Part shown: one piece after another, positions 8,323 to 17,961 of the stretch | How the letters are laid out: each line of letters opens with the position of its first letter | How positions within the stretch are numbered: position 1 is the stretch's first letter | DNA from: Paracoccus chinensis | GTDB taxonomy: Bacteria; Pseudomonadota; Alphaproteobacteria; Rhodobacterales; Rhodobacteraceae | NCBI RefSeq assembly: GCF_900102885.1 | Contig: NZ_FNGE01000010.1 | Span: 59,155-123,154 of the forward strand | Direction of reading: 5' to 3' | Length of the DNA: 64,000 bases | Made by a program: the position numbers and the translations under genes | The notes under the pieces: model-generated | The model's database searches: none | What the model saw: the letters and a program-made list of their open reading frames with translations, nothing else | What the model was told of the DNA's origin: nothing

Positions 8323-9845
8323 GCCGCCCTCCCCTCGCTGCGCAGGATCATGCCCATGATGCGCTCCTGGCTGGCCTCGGCGCGGGTCAGCTCGCCCACG
8401 ATCCGGCCCTCGTTCATGACATAGATGCGGTCGCACATGCCCAGCAGTTCGGGCATTTCCGACGAGATCATCACCACCCCCCTGCCCTCGGCCACCAGCC
8501 TGTTCATGATCGCGTAGATCTCGAACTTGGCACCGACGTCGATGCCGCGCGTCGGCTCGTCGAGGATCAGTACCTGCGGCTGGGTGAACAGCCACTTGGA
8601 CAGCACGACCTTCTGCTGGTTGCCGCCCGACAGGTTCACCACCTGCTGCAGCACCGAGGGCGTGCGGATGCCGAGGTCGCGGCGATAGCCTTCCGCCACC
8701 GCCTTCTCGCGCCCGCGCGACAACACGCCCCGCGCCGAGATGCCGGCAAGGTTCGCCAGCGAGACATTGCGCTGGATCGGTTCGTCCAGGATCAGGCCCA
8801 GCGTCTTGCGGTCCTCGGTGACGTAGCTGAGCCCGGCGCCGATGGCGCGGCCCACCGTCGAGACATCGGCCGGCCTGCCGCCGATCTCGACCGTGCCCGA
8901 GATGTCACGGCCGAAGCTGCGGCCGAAGATCGACATGGCCAGCTCGGTCCGGCCCGAGCCCATCAGGCCGGCGATGCCCACGATCTCGCCGCGCCGCACG
9001 GTGAAGGCCGCATCGTCGATGACCTTGCGCGGCTGGTCGGGGTGCCAGACGGTCCAGTTCCGCACCGCCATCAGCTCGTCGCCGATCTGCGGGACGCGCT
9101 CGGGGTAGCGGTGGGCGAGATCGCGCCCGACCATGTCGCGGATGATCCGTTCCTCGGTGATCTCGTCGCGCGCCAGCGTCGAGACGGTCGAGCCGTCGCG
9201 GATCACCGTCACCCGGTCGGCCACGCGCCGGATCTCGTTCAGCTTGTGGCTGATGAGGATCGAGGTCACGCCCTGTTCCTTCAGTTCCAGCAGAAGCTTC
9301 AGCAGCGTGGCGCTGTCGTTTTCCTGAAGCGCGGCGGTCGGCTCGTCTAGGATCAGCAGGCGCACGTCCTTGGCCAGCGCCTTGGCGATCTCGATCAGCT
9401 GCTGCTTGCCGACGCCCAGCTTTTCGACCGGCGTGGTGGGATTCTCGTTCAGGCCGACCTTGGCCAGCAGCTCGCGCGTGCGCGCCCAGGTCCGCGGCCA
9501 GTCGATCACGCCGCTGCGCGTGATCTCGTTGCCCAGGAACATGTTCTCGCCGATGGAAAGCTGCGGCACCAGCGCGAGCTCCTGGTGGATGATGATGATC
9601 CCCTCCGCCTCGCTGTCGCGGATGTCGCGGAACCGCATGGGGCGGCCCTCGTAAAGGATCTCGCCGTCATAGCTGCCGTGCGGATAGACGCCCGACAGGA
9701 CCTTCATCAGCGTGGACTTGCCGGCGCCGTTCTCTCCGCAGATGGCATGGATGCCGCGGGCCTCGACCTCCAGGTTCACGCGATCCAGCGCGCGCACGCC
9801 GGGAAAGCTCTTGCCGATCCCGCGCATCTCAAGAATTGCCGCCAT
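8319..9845 (-). CDS. gguA: Sugar ABC transporter ATP-binding protein GguA (two ATPase domains)
   Basis: A 508-aa cytoplasmic ATPase that powers sugar uptake, with two fused ABC domains as usual for this family. Domain 1 has Walker [15 protein letters not shown]-loop [15 protein letters not shown], signature [15 protein letters not shown] and Walker [12 protein letters not shown]. Domain 2 has the characteristically degenerate Walker [14 protein letters not shown], signature [15 protein letters not shown] and Walker [15 protein letters not shown]. It is 65 bp downstream of chvE and coupled to gguB by a GTGA overlap. The degenerate second nucleotide site is normal in MglA/RbsA-type ATPases. Confidence 0.9.
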   Translation of the reverse strand: MAAILEMRGIGKSFPGVRALDRVNLEVEARGIHAICGENGAGKSTLMKVLSGVYPHGSYDGEILYEGRPMRFRDIRDSEAEGIIIIHQELALVPQLSIGENMFLGNEITRSGVIDWPRTWARTRELLAKVGLNENPTTPVEKLGVGKQQLIEIAKALAKDVRLLILDEPTAALQENDSATLLKLLLELKEQGVTSILISHKLNEIRRVADRVTVIRDGSTVSTLARDEITEERIIRDMVGRDLAHRYPERVPQIGDELMAVRNWTVWHPDQPRKVIDDAAFTVRRGEIVGIAGLMGSGRTELAMSIFGRSFGRDISGTVEIGGRPADVSTVGRAIGAGLSYVTEDRKTLGLILDEPIQRNVSLANLAGISARGVLSRGREKAVAEGYRRDLGIRTPSVLQQVVNLSGGNQQKVVLSKWLFTQPQVLILDEPTRGIDVGAKFEIYAIMNRLVAEGRGVVMISSEMPELLGMCDRIYVMNEGRIVGELTRAEASQERIMGMILRSEGRAA

Positions 9846-9910
9846 GCCCGCCTCCCCGCGCGCAGAAGGGCGGCCCCGGCGTCACGGCCGGACCCGCCCG
9901 CGTTCCGGTC

Positions 9911-10975
9911 TTATTGCAGCTGGTCCTCGGAGTAGTAGCGCGAGTCGACCAGCACCTGCTTGTAGTTCCCGGCATTCACCTCGACCGGTTCGAGCAGGTA
10001 GGAGGGCACGACCTTGACGCCGTTGTCATAGGTTTCGGTGTCGTTGATCTGGGGCTCCTTGCCTTCCAGCACGGCGTCCACCATCCCGACCGTGACCTTG
10101 GCCAGCTCGCGCGTGTCCTTGAAAACCGATGAATACTGCTCGCCCGCGATCATCGACTTGACGCTGGGGATCTCGGCGTCCTGGCCCGTGACAACCGGCA
10201 TCTTCATGTCGCCCGAGCCGTAGCCCACGCCCTTGAGCGAGGACAGGATGCCGATCGACAGCCCGTCATAGGGCGACAGGACGCCGTGGATCTGCTTGTC
10301 GCCGTAGTTGGCCGACAGGATGTTGTCCATGCGCGCCTGCGCGGTGGCCGGGTCCCAGCGCAGGGTGCCGACCTGGTCCATGCCCATCTGCCCCGAAACG
10401 ATGGCGATCTCGCCCGCGTCGATCATCGGCTGCAGGACGGACATGGCCCCGTCGTAGAAGAAGAAGGCGTTGTTGTCGTCGGGCGAGCCGCCAAACAGCT
10501 CGACGTTCCACGGCTTCTGGTCGGGGAAGCGTTCCTTCAGCCCCTTGACCAGCGAATCCGCCTGCAGGACGCCCACCTTGAAGTTGTCGAAGGTGGCGTA
10601 ATAGCTGACGGCGTCGCTGTCGCGGATGAGCCGGTCATAGGCGATGACCTTGATGTCTGCCGCCTGGGCGTTGGCCAGCGCGTTCGACAGGGTGGTGCCG
10701 TCGATGGAGGCGACCACCAGCACCTTGGCGCCCTTGGTGATCATGTTCTCGACCTGGCTCAGCTGGGTCGGGATATCGTCCTCGGCATATTGCAGGTCGG
10801 TCTGGTAGCCTGCGGCCTGCAGTTCCTTGACCATGTTGTTGCCGTCGTCGATCCAGCGCGCCGAGGACTTGGTCGGCATCGCGATGCCGACCAGACCCTT
10901 GTCCTGCGCCAGGGCCGGCCCGGCGAGCAGCGAAAGCCCCATCCCGAGCGCGGCCGCGAGCTTCATCACCTTCAT
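9911..10975 (-). CDS. chvE: Periplasmic multiple-sugar-binding protein ChvE
   Basis: Periplasmic receptor that captures sugars for GguAB and, in Agrobacterium, also presents them to chemotaxis and virulence sensors. The 354-aa precursor starts with a signal peptide ([19 protein letters not shown], cleavage after ALA) and continues into the ChvE-type fold: [72 protein letters not shown] and [20 protein letters not shown] chose the ATG at 10975 with GGAGAG upstream; an extended frame further upstream overlaps IS debris and has no signal peptide at its start. It is the first gene of the chvE-gguA-gguB-dgoA-lactonase unit. Confidence 0.92.
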   Translation of the reverse strand: MKVMKLAAALGMGLSLLAGPALAQDKGLVGIAMPTKSSARWIDDGNNMVKELQAAGYQTDLQYAEDDIPTQLSQVENMITKGAKVLVVASIDGTTLSNALANAQAADIKVIAYDRLIRDSDAVSYYATFDNFKVGVLQADSLVKGLKERFPDQKPWNVELFGGSPDDNNAFFFYDGAMSVLQPMIDAGEIAIVSGQMGMDQVGTLRWDPATAQARMDNILSANYGDKQIHGVLSPYDGLSIGILSSLKGVGYGSGDMKMPVVTGQDAEIPSVKSMIAGEQYSSVFKDTRELAKVTVGMVDAVLEGKEPQINDTETYDNGVKVVPSYLLEPVEVNAGNYKQVLVDSRYYSEDQLQ

Positions 10976-11099
10976 CCTGCGTCTCTCCCTCCCCCGACAG
11001 CGCCGTGCGTGTGCGGCGCCGGTTGCTTCAGTCCAATCTGGTAAAGGAGGCCGCCCGGACCGGACAAATCCTAAGATGCGTGGCCGATATACCGATAGT

Positions 11100-11225
11100 G
11101 CTATGGCAAGCCGCATGATCCGCGCCATCTGGGCGTCGGCCACCCGGAAAAGGCTGCTCGTCCGTCAGTTCCTGCGCGAAGGCTGAGTACATCAGAAGCA
11201 GGCAGATCAACAGGGCACGAGCCTA
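11100..11225 (-). mobile_element. IS5-family end fragment (transposase N-terminus stub)
   Basis: Read on the minus strand this stretch encodes [16 protein letters not shown], which lines up with the N terminus of the IS5 transposase seen near 17.9 kb (SNLFWLTDEKMARLRP). The DNA next to it (GGCAGATCAA near 11201) also matches the left end of that element. Nothing of the transposase core remains. The rest of 10976-11349 holds the chvE upstream region and no gene that I recognise. Confidence 0.6.
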
Positions 11226-11349
11226 TTGGGACTTCAACTTGAAGCAGTGGATCCGTGGCGAGAATTGATTTCAGAAAAATTGAGCCTTGTTCCGAATCGG
11301 CAGGTCACCCAAGTTGATCCCGAGATCCTGTTCCCAGAGCAATATCAGG

Positions 11350-13329
11350 ATGAATTACCGACCGGAAGTTGACGGCCTGCGGGCCGTTGCCGTTGTGCCA
11401 GTTATTCTTTTTCACGCGAAAGTTGCCGGATTCAGCGGTGGTTTCGTCGGGGTCGATGTCTTCTTCGTCATCAGCGGATACCTGATCTCGGGCATCATTC
11501 TTGCCGATCTGGAGGCCGGCCGGTTCAGCATCCTGCGCTTCTACGAACGACGCGCCCGCCGCATTCTTCCCGCCCTTTTCCTGACCCTGTTTGCCTGCAC
11601 GATCGCGGCATGGTTCTGGTTTCTTCCACGCGACCTTGCCGATTTCTCGCAAAGCGTCGCTGCCACCACTCTTTTCCTGTCGAACATTCTGTTCCTTCAG
11701 GAGGCCGGTTACTTCGACGTCGAATCCGAACTGAAGCCGCTTCTGCACACCTGGAGCCTGGCAATCGAGGAACAGTATTACATCCTGTTCCCGCCGGTCG
11801 TGGCGCTGATCTGGCATCGTGCGCGAAGTCTTCTTCCCTCTGCGATCGTTCTGATGCTGCTGGCCAGCTTCTTCGCCTCCGTCTGGCTGACGCGGACCGC
11901 CCCGCAAAGCGCCTATTTCCTTCTGACGACCCGAGGATGGGAACTGCTGATGGGTGTGGTGGCGATGCTGATCCTGCGCCGGCAAGCACCCCATGCTTCG
12001 GTCGGCCGCCTCCATGACGCTCTGGCCTTCGTGGGTCTCGGCCTGGTGCTGTGGTCCGTTGCCGCCTTCGATCACCGGACGCAGTTTCCCGGCCCCTTCG
12101 CGCTGGTGCCGACGCTGGGAACGGTGCTGGTCCTTCTCTGCGCACGGCCCGGCACATGGATGCAGCGGGTCCTGTCCTGGCCCCTTCTGGTCCTGATCGG
12201 GCTGGTCAGCTACAGCGCCTATCTGTTCCACCAGCCGATGCTGGCCTTCCTGCGCTACATGATCCCGGCCGAGCCTGCGCTGGCCGTCAGGCTCGCCCTT
12301 GTCCTTGCGGTGTTCCCGCTTGCCTGGCTAAGCTGGAAATATGTCGAGATGCCCTTTCGCGCCGGACAGGGCGTCTCGCGCAGGGCGGTCTTCACGGGGG
12401 CGACTGCCGGCATCCTGGGCTTTGTCGCCTTGGGCGCAGTCGGCCACCATCGCGACGGCTATGTGCGCTTCGACCTGTCCCCTGAGGCGATTGCGACATT
12501 GCGCTCGCTCGAGCGCAGCGGGCTTGAGGAATGCCGCGACCTGACGGACTGCCTGAGCCCGCCCCTGCGGCCCGAGGACGTGCTGCTGATCGGCGATTCC
12601 AATGCCTTCCACTTTTCCGCCCCGCTGGCCGAAGCGCTTGCCGATCAGGGACGGCGGCTTGTCAGCCTGACCCGCGGCGGCTGCTTTCCGTCCGACCGTA
12701 CAATCCGCGTGAACCGCTCGGCCGAGTTCAATGCGGAATGCCGGGCCTATTACGCCCAGCTTTTCGACTATCTGCGCGGCGACCTGCAGAAGCCCCGGAC
12801 CGTTCTGCTTTCGGCCGCCTGGGCGGCCTATTACTATGGCAGCGACTATTTCGCCCAGAACACGGCCCAGCAGACGCCCTTCGCGAATGCGCGCGTGACC
12901 CTGCTCGATTCCCCTCCAAGGCCGGAAAGCGAGCGCCGCGCCGAGATCACCCGTGAAATCCTTTCCCTGCTGGGTCTGTTGTCGGAACGCTTCGAGCACG
13001 TCTGTGTCGTCGGTCCGCTGCCGTTCCTTACCAACAACTTCCGCGGAGGCATCCCTGCCGTGCTGGCTGGAATTCAGGGTGTGTCCCGCGACGATTTCCT
13101 GAATGAAACCGACGAGCTGCTCGCCAGCTTTGCGGCGGACACCCTGCCCTCTCGGGTCCGGGTGCTCTATCCACATGAACAGATTTGCAGTTCCGGCGTC
13201 TGCGATGTCCAGCTGGAAGGTCGCTATCTCTACTCCGACATCGTTCACGTCAGCGATTTCGGCGCAAGAACAGTGTTCGCAGATATTTTCGACGGGAACC
13301 CTGATTGTCTCGGCTCGGGCGGAGAATAG
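11350..13329 (+). CDS. OafA/YrhL-like membrane O-acyltransferase with C-terminal SGNH domain
   Basis: A large inner-membrane enzyme predicted to transfer acyl (often acetyl) groups to surface polysaccharide. The 659-aa protein has an Acyl_transf_3 domain (roughly residues 3-340, about ten membrane helices) with YRPEVDGLRAVAVVPVILFH, GGFVGVDVFFVISGYLISG, FYERRARRILPAL and HTWSLAIEEQYYILFP, then a periplasmic SGNH/GDSL-like domain starting at VLLIGDSNAFHFSAPLAEAL and ending near YLYSDIVHVSDFGA. I chose the ATG at 11350, where the family N terminus begins, although a TTG at 11287 extends the frame. No glycan-biosynthesis genes flank it; IS5 stubs lie on both sides. Confidence 0.88.
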   Translation: MNYRPEVDGLRAVAVVPVILFHAKVAGFSGGFVGVDVFFVISGYLISGIILADLEAGRFSILRFYERRARRILPALFLTLFACTIAAWFWFLPRDLADFSQSVAATTLFLSNILFLQEAGYFDVESELKPLLHTWSLAIEEQYYILFPPVVALIWHRARSLLPSAIVLMLLASFFASVWLTRTAPQSAYFLLTTRGWELLMGVVAMLILRRQAPHASVGRLHDALAFVGLGLVLWSVAAFDHRTQFPGPFALVPTLGTVLVLLCARPGTWMQRVLSWPLLVLIGLVSYSAYLFHQPMLAFLRYMIPAEPALAVRLALVLAVFPLAWLSWKYVEMPFRAGQGVSRRAVFTGATAGILGFVALGAVGHHRDGYVRFDLSPEAIATLRSLERSGLEECRDLTDCLSPPLRPEDVLLIGDSNAFHFSAPLAEALADQGRRLVSLTRGGCFPSDRTIRVNRSAEFNAECRAYYAQLFDYLRGDLQKPRTVLLSAAWAAYYYGSDYFAQNTAQQTPFANARVTLLDSPPRPESERRAEITREILSLLGLLSERFEHVCVVGPLPFLTNNFRGGIPAVLAGIQGVSRDDFLNETDELLASFAADTLPSRVRVLYPHEQICSSGVCDVQLEGRYLYSDIVHVSDFGARTVFADIFDGNPDCLGSGGE

Positions 13330-13357
13330 GGCGAGAACTCACTGACCTTGCGCTTGG

Positions 13358-13450
13358 TGGCTGGTTCAGGTTCCGCAAGGCGACTGGCCTGTGAGCAACC
13401 TCTCCTGGGTGACAGAGGCGCAGATGGCGCGGCTTGATCCTCTTGTCCCG
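13358..13450 (+). mobile_element. IS5-family end fragment, inverted relative to the stub near 11.2 kb
   Basis: From the GTG at 13391 the plus strand reads VSNLSWVTEAQMARLDPLVP and then stops; this is the N terminus of an IS5-type transposase. The preceding 30 bp also resemble the leader before the intact-looking N terminus near 17.9 kb. Only the end of the element survives. Confidence 0.6.
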
Positions 13451-13656
13451 TGACCATTGCAAGCCGCAGGCTGATGACCAGCCTGTGCTGAACAGCATCC
13501 TCTCGGGCCCGTACCGTCGGGGCGGCGCGCGGCTGTCATCCCCTCGGCTTTCCCTCCAATCGCTTGAAGCTGTTGCAACGGATGGCGAATAGTCGGCAGC
13601 ACCGGACGTCCGCTAAGCAAGGTGCTCGCGAGCCTGCGCGGGGAGGAAAAATAATC

Positions 13657-14961
13657 ATGATCGAACGCATCTTCAATGTGCGGGAGCGGGGAAGCAGCGT
13701 CAGGGTCGAGCTCGTCGCCGGACTGACCACGTTCCTGACAATGGCCTACATCATCTTCGTCAACCCCGACATCCTCTCCTCGACGGGGATGGACCGCGAC
13801 GCGGTCTTCGTGGCGACCTGCCTTGCGGCGGCGATCGGCTCGGCCGTCATGGGTCTGTGGGCGAACTGGCCGATCGGCATGGCCCCCGGCATGGGGCTCA
13901 ACGCCTTCTTCGCCTTCACGGTCGTGGGCACGCTTGGCTACAGTTGGCAGCAGGCGCTGGGCGCGGTCTTCATCTCGGGGATCATCTTCCTGCTGCTGTC
14001 GGTAACGGGCATCCGGCGCTGGCTCATCGCAGGCATTCCGCAGTCGATGCGCAGCGCCATCGCGGCCGGGATCGGCATGTTCCTTGCGCTGATCGCGCTG
14101 AAGAACTCGGGCATCGTGGTGGCCAATCCGGCGACCTTCATCGCCCTGGGCGACCTGACGGCCAGCGGGCCGCTGCTGACCATCGCCGGCTTCTTCATCA
14201 TCGCGGCATTGGACGCGCTGCGGGTGCCGGGGGCGATCCTGATCGGTATCCTGGCCGTTACCGCCGCCTCGATCCTGCTGGGCGTGAGCAGCTTCGCGGG
14301 CATCGTCTCGGCGCCGCCCTCGGTCGCGCCGACCTTCATGCAGCTTGACGTATGGGGGGCGCTCGGAACGGGCATCGTCCATGTCGTGCTGGTCATGGTC
14401 CTCGTCGAGGTCTTCGACGCCACCGGCACGCTGATCGGGGTGGCCAAGCGGGCCGGCCTGCTGGTCCAGGGCCCGACCCACACCAACACGGGACTGAGCC
14501 GCGCGCTGATGGCGGATTCGACTGCCATCGTGGCGGGCTCGATGCTGGGCACCTCGTCCACCACCGCCTATGTCGAAAGCGCGGCGGGCGTGCAGGCGGG
14601 CGGGCGCACCGGCCTGACGGCGCTGACCGTGGCCGTGCTGTTCCTGCTGGCGACCTTCCTGGCGCCCCTGGCCGGATCGGTCCCCGCCACCGCGACCGCG
14701 CCCGCGCTGATCTATGTCGCCACGCTGATGCTGCGCGAATTCGCCGAGATCACCTGGGAGGACGTGACCGAGGCCGCGCCCGCGGTACTGACCGCCCTTG
14801 CCATGCCCTTTACCTATTCGATCGCGAACGGGCTCGCCTTCGGCTTTGTCACCTATGCAGGGTTGAAGCTGCTGACCGGACGCGCGCGCGAGGTCCATGC
14901 CGCAACATGGATCGTCGCCGCGCTGTTCGTCATGCGCTTCGTCTTCTTCCCCGAAGGCTGA
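13657..14961 (+). CDS. AzgA-type purine permease (adenine/guanine/hypoxanthine:H+ symporter)
   Basis: A 434-aa inner-membrane transporter of the NCS2/AzgA group, expected to import purine bases by proton symport. Landmarks are the opening ELVAGLTTFLTMAYIIFVNP, GLWANWPIGMAPGMGLNAFF, FTVVGTLGYSWQQALGAVF, VLVEVFDATGTLIGVAKRAG, SRALMADSTAIVAGSMLGTS and TTAYVESAAGVQAGGRTGLT. The start at 13657 follows a strong GGGAGGA site. It stands alone, with an acyltransferase/IS stub before it and a truncated monooxygenase cluster in the other direction after it. A xanthine or cytosine preference is unlikely given the AzgA pattern. Confidence 0.9.
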   Translation: MIERIFNVRERGSSVRVELVAGLTTFLTMAYIIFVNPDILSSTGMDRDAVFVATCLAAAIGSAVMGLWANWPIGMAPGMGLNAFFAFTVVGTLGYSWQQALGAVFISGIIFLLLSVTGIRRWLIAGIPQSMRSAIAAGIGMFLALIALKNSGIVVANPATFIALGDLTASGPLLTIAGFFIIAALDALRVPGAILIGILAVTAASILLGVSSFAGIVSAPPSVAPTFMQLDVWGALGTGIVHVVLVMVLVEVFDATGTLIGVAKRAGLLVQGPTHTNTGLSRALMADSTAIVAGSMLGTSSTTAYVESAAGVQAGGRTGLTALTVAVLFLLATFLAPLAGSVPATATAPALIYVATLMLREFAEITWEDVTEAAPAVLTALAMPFTYSIANGLAFGFVTYAGLKLLTGRAREVHAATWIVAALFVMRFVFFPEG

Positions 14962-15065
14962 GGCGTCCGACCGCCCCGCAGCCGGCAGGCGCCAACCTAC
15001 GCTTGCCGTTGCGGACGACAGGGACTTCGTGCGCAGAGAGCAGGTCGCAAGGGTTTGCCGCCCTG

Positions 15066-15344
15066 TCAGCGCCGGGGGTCTTCATCCATTCGGGGGTCGG
15101 CGGCGGTGCGCGACAGCGCCTCGACATTGTCGCCCCGGACGCCGACCCCGCCGGCTAGGAAGATCAGGTCGAACAGGCCCCGTTCGGCCACACGCTCGAG
15201 ATGCTGGTAATGGCCGAGGTTGATGCCCGCGTTGGCGGCGGCCTGCGGGTGGCGCCAAGCGGCGACATGGTGGCCGGTGGGATAAAGGAAGGCGCTTAGG
15301 TGCATCTGGCAGGGACGGGTGGGCATGGTGACGGCTCCATTCAT
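15066..15344 (-). pseudogene. Truncated FMN-dependent (NtaA/SnaA/DszA-type) monooxygenase, N-terminal fragment
   Basis: The 92-codon frame begins like an LLM-class nitrilotriacetate-type monooxygenase: MHLSAFLYPTGHHVAAWRHP, GHYQHLERVAERGLFDLIF and VGVRGDNVEALSRTA. The homology stops there and the frame ends in unrelated residues, so about four fifths of the usual 440-460 aa enzyme is missing. The start overlaps the permease stop by 4 bp (ATGA), indicating an original operon. These enzymes use reduced FMN to oxidise sulfur or nitrogen compounds. This remnant cannot be active. Confidence 0.75.
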
Positions 15345-16159
15345 TTCTGCATTCCCCAGCGGCGGACGGTGTGTTTCTCGATGCTGCGGAACAGGACGAT
15401 TTCGGCGACCAAGCCGATCAGGATGACGACGGCCAGTCCGGCGAAGACCTTGTCGGTGTAAAGGTCGTTGCGGCTGCGGTAGATGAACCAGCCCAAGTCA
15501 CCCGAGCCCGAGGTGACGCCGAAGACCAGCTCGGACGCGATCAGGGTGCGCCAGGCGAAGGCCCAGCCGATCTTAAGCCCCGAGATCAGCGAGGGCAGCG
15601 CTGCCGGGATCAGGATCTGCAGCGCGAACCCCGGCCCGCGCAGGCCGTAGTTGCGCCCAACCAGGCGCTGCGTCTCGGGTACGGCTTCGAAGCCCGACAG
15701 TGCGGCGAGCGCCAGCGGCCAGACAACGGCGTGGCAGAGCACGAAGATCAGGCTCGCCTCGTTCAGGCCGAACCACAGCATCGCAAGGGGCAGAAGCGCG
15801 ATGGCCGGCAGCGGGTTCAGCATCGCGGTTAGGGTCTGCAGCGCTTCGCGGGCGAAGCTGTTGGTGGCGGCCAGGACAACCAGCAGCAGCGCCAGCGCCA
15901 CGGCAATCAGGTAGCCCTTTAGCAGGACCTCGGTCGACACCCAGGCCGAGCTCAGCAGCTCGTCGTGCAGGATCGACTACCATAGCGTGACCACCACGGC
16001 GCTGAAGCGCGGCAACATGATCGGGTTGTTCTGGATGATCGCGGCGAGTTCCCAGATCGCGGCCAGCAGGACCAGCACAGCCGCGCGGCGCAGCCAGGGC
16101 GTGCCCAGCGCCGACAGCCACAGGGGGCGGCGCGCGTGAAGATGGCTCAAGTCAGACAT
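15341..16159 (-). pseudogene. SsuC/TauC-type ABC permease, interrupted by one in-frame TAG
   Basis: Encodes a sulfonate/nitrate-type importer permease of about 272 residues when the internal stop is read through. The N-terminal part (MSDLSHLHARRPLWLSALG to AVVVTLW) and the C-terminal part (from SILHDELLSSAWVSTEVLL onward) join in the same frame around a TAG at 15977-15979; CAG (Gln) would be one base away. The C-terminal part has MLNPLPAIALLPLAMLWFG and ALPSLISGLKIGWAFAWRT, typical of this family. It lies between an ATPase remnant and the monooxygenase remnant, so the whole transport unit is decaying or mis-sequenced. Confidence 0.78.
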
Positions 16160-16473
16160 GGTCTTCCTCTTCGCCCTGAAACAGCAGTTCGTGGGCCTCC
16201 TGCGACAGCTGCGCGAAGGAGGGTTGGCCCAGGACCGTGCCCTCGGTGGTCATGGTGCGGATCGTGCGACCCGGATGCGAGGACAGCGGGTGCAGGCGGG
16301 TGCCGATCAGCACCGCTTCCTCGATCGAATGGGTGACGAAGATCAGCATCACCTGCGTTTCCTCAGCCACGCGCAGAAGGTCGGCCTGCAGCCGCTCGCG
16401 CGTCAGGGCGTCCAGCGCCGCGAAGGGCTCGTCCATCAGCAGGACCTCAGGCCTCATCGCCAAGGCTATTTAT
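16152..16473 (-). pseudogene. SsuB/TauB-type ABC ATPase, C-terminal half only
   Basis: The frame opens inside the Walker B region (ALAMRPEVLLMDEPFAALDA) and runs through the H-loop (MLIFVTHSIEEAVLIGTRL) to a normal C terminus. Walker A and the LSGG signature are absent because homology ends abruptly near 16473. It overlaps the permease start by 8 bp, in keeping with a former ATPase-permease-monooxygenase operon for an organosulfur or organonitrogen compound. Confidence 0.75.
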
Positions 16474-17009
16474 GTTCCAAACTGCGGGGGTTGCAGAGCA
16501 TAGGGTTCCCCTGCTCTCGCCTCGCAGATAACAGCGCTCCCCGTGGTCATATCGATGCTCTTCGCAGCTGCTCATCGCACAGCCCTGCGAATCAAGCCCG
16601 CAGCGGCCAGATCACACAGGATCGGCCGGAAGGTGCTGCTGCCCTGACGCGCTGGTGGTCAAGGACTTCGGCATGTTCAACAGCCTCATGCTGGCCCGAG
16701 CGAGACCATATGCAGGAAGTTCGGCATTGTGATGCTGCTCACGACGGTGCGAGCCTTTGGCCTCTCGGGAGGCGACGAAGCTGCTTCAGGCATATGCGCA
16801 CGGCCGCCGAGACGCCGCGGAACATGGTGTGGGAGGCGAGCCGAGCGGAGCGCGTTCGACAGACCGGCGGCTTTGCCAGCCTGAACCACGTCAAGTTTGC
16901 CAGAGCGACCACCCAATCCTTGAGTAGGATGGAGCATCATGAGCAGGACCACGAACACTGCATGACAAGTTCGTCTTGTCAGTTGCTCTCTTCCCAAGGT
17001 CAGGACTCG
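16474..17009. other. 536-bp stretch with no recognised gene
   Basis: It separates the truncated ATPase from the IS5 relic. Short frames exist on both strands but none has a recognisable family pattern, a good ribosome site or sensible length. The sharp loss of homology at 16473 suggests a deletion or insertion junction. Confidence 0.4.
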
Positions 17010-17950
17010 TTAGGTTTCATACCCAGAACATGATGGTTGCGGCGAGTGCGATGGCGGACAGGAAGACCTTCGGGCATCTGTCGTGATCCGAGTGGCGATA
17101 CGCTGCCAGTCTTTCAGGCGGCCGAACATGATCTCGATCCGGTTGCAGCGTTTGTAGCGGCGCTTGTCATATTTTACAGGCCGTCCACGAGGCTTTCGCC
17201 CCGGGATGCAGGGGGCGATCCTCTGTCTTTCAGGGCATTTCTGAACCAGTTGGCATCGCAGCCCCGGTCTGCCAGCAACCATTCCGCCGAGGGCAAACCT
17301 TCCAGCAAGGCGGCGGCGCCAGTGTAGTCGCTGACCTGGCCTGCGCTCATGAGTTCGAGGATCAGGGATTGGTCCAGGGAACCAATCCCCCGAGAACGCG
17401 GATCGGCCGCCCGCCGGCATCCGTGACGGCATGCAGTTTGGTGTTCATGCCGCCCGTTCTCGGGAAAACGATCTCGTGGATCGTTTTCTGACCGTCGAAC
17501 TCCGCCCGATCCGTCGGCCGCGCCCCCTTTTTCGACCGCAGGCTGGTCGCCGTGCGGTGCGCCTCGAGGTAGGTGGCATCAATCATGATCGTCTTCGGTT
17601 CAGGGCTCACCGCGGCCAGCCCCGCCATCATCCGCGCGAAGACGCCCATGTCGCTCCACCACTTCCAACGGTTGTAAAGCGTCTTCGCAGCACCGTATTC
17701 CTTGGGAGCGTCCCGCCATCGTAACCCGTCGCGGTTGACGAACCTTATGCCACTAGAGCCCTACGCCGATTATCGACACGCGGCCTGCCATGGCTCTTCG
17801 GGAGCGAGGCGGATCAGAAAACAGTCCAGTGAACTGTTTTCCCGCCGAGCGGCCGCAGCCGCGCCATCTTCTCGTCAGTCAGCCAGAAAAGGTTGCTCAT
17901 CGATCAGTCTCCTCGCGGAGGCTGAATGACGCAGCAACAGGCAGATCAAT
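17010..17950 (-). mobile_element. Degenerate IS5-family insertion sequence
   Basis: On the minus strand the pieces of one transposase follow in order but in different frames: N terminus MSNLFWLTDEKMARLRPL (start near 17912), LPKSHGRPRVD, then GVFARMMAGLAAVSPEPK, TIMIDATYLEAHRTATSL, MNTKLHAVTDAGGRPIRV, ACIPGRKPRGRPVKYDKR-like and NRIEIMFGRLKDWQRIATR. A central stretch before residue GVFARMM is missing, and several shifts break the frame, so it is inactive. A 25-bp palindrome interrupts the N-terminal part. The DNA next to the N terminus (GGCAGATCAA at about 17941) is shared with the stub at 11.2 kb and marks the element's end. Confidence 0.75.
17817..17841. repeat. 25-bp perfect-arm palindrome inside the IS5 relic
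   Basis: GAAAACAGT at 17817-17825 is the exact inverse of ACTGTTTTC at 17833-17841 with a 7-base spacer. It sits between transposase residues MARLRPL and LPKSHGRP, where the family has no such insert. I recall similar AACAGT/ACTGTT palindromes near gene ends in Rhodobacterales, but cannot test this here. Confidence 0.55.
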
Positions 17951-17961
17951 GACTCCTGATC

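Noticed and set aside
7087..8424. 445-codon plus-strand frame
   Set aside because: Antisense shadow of gguB; full of His/Asp/Gln repeats with no domain.
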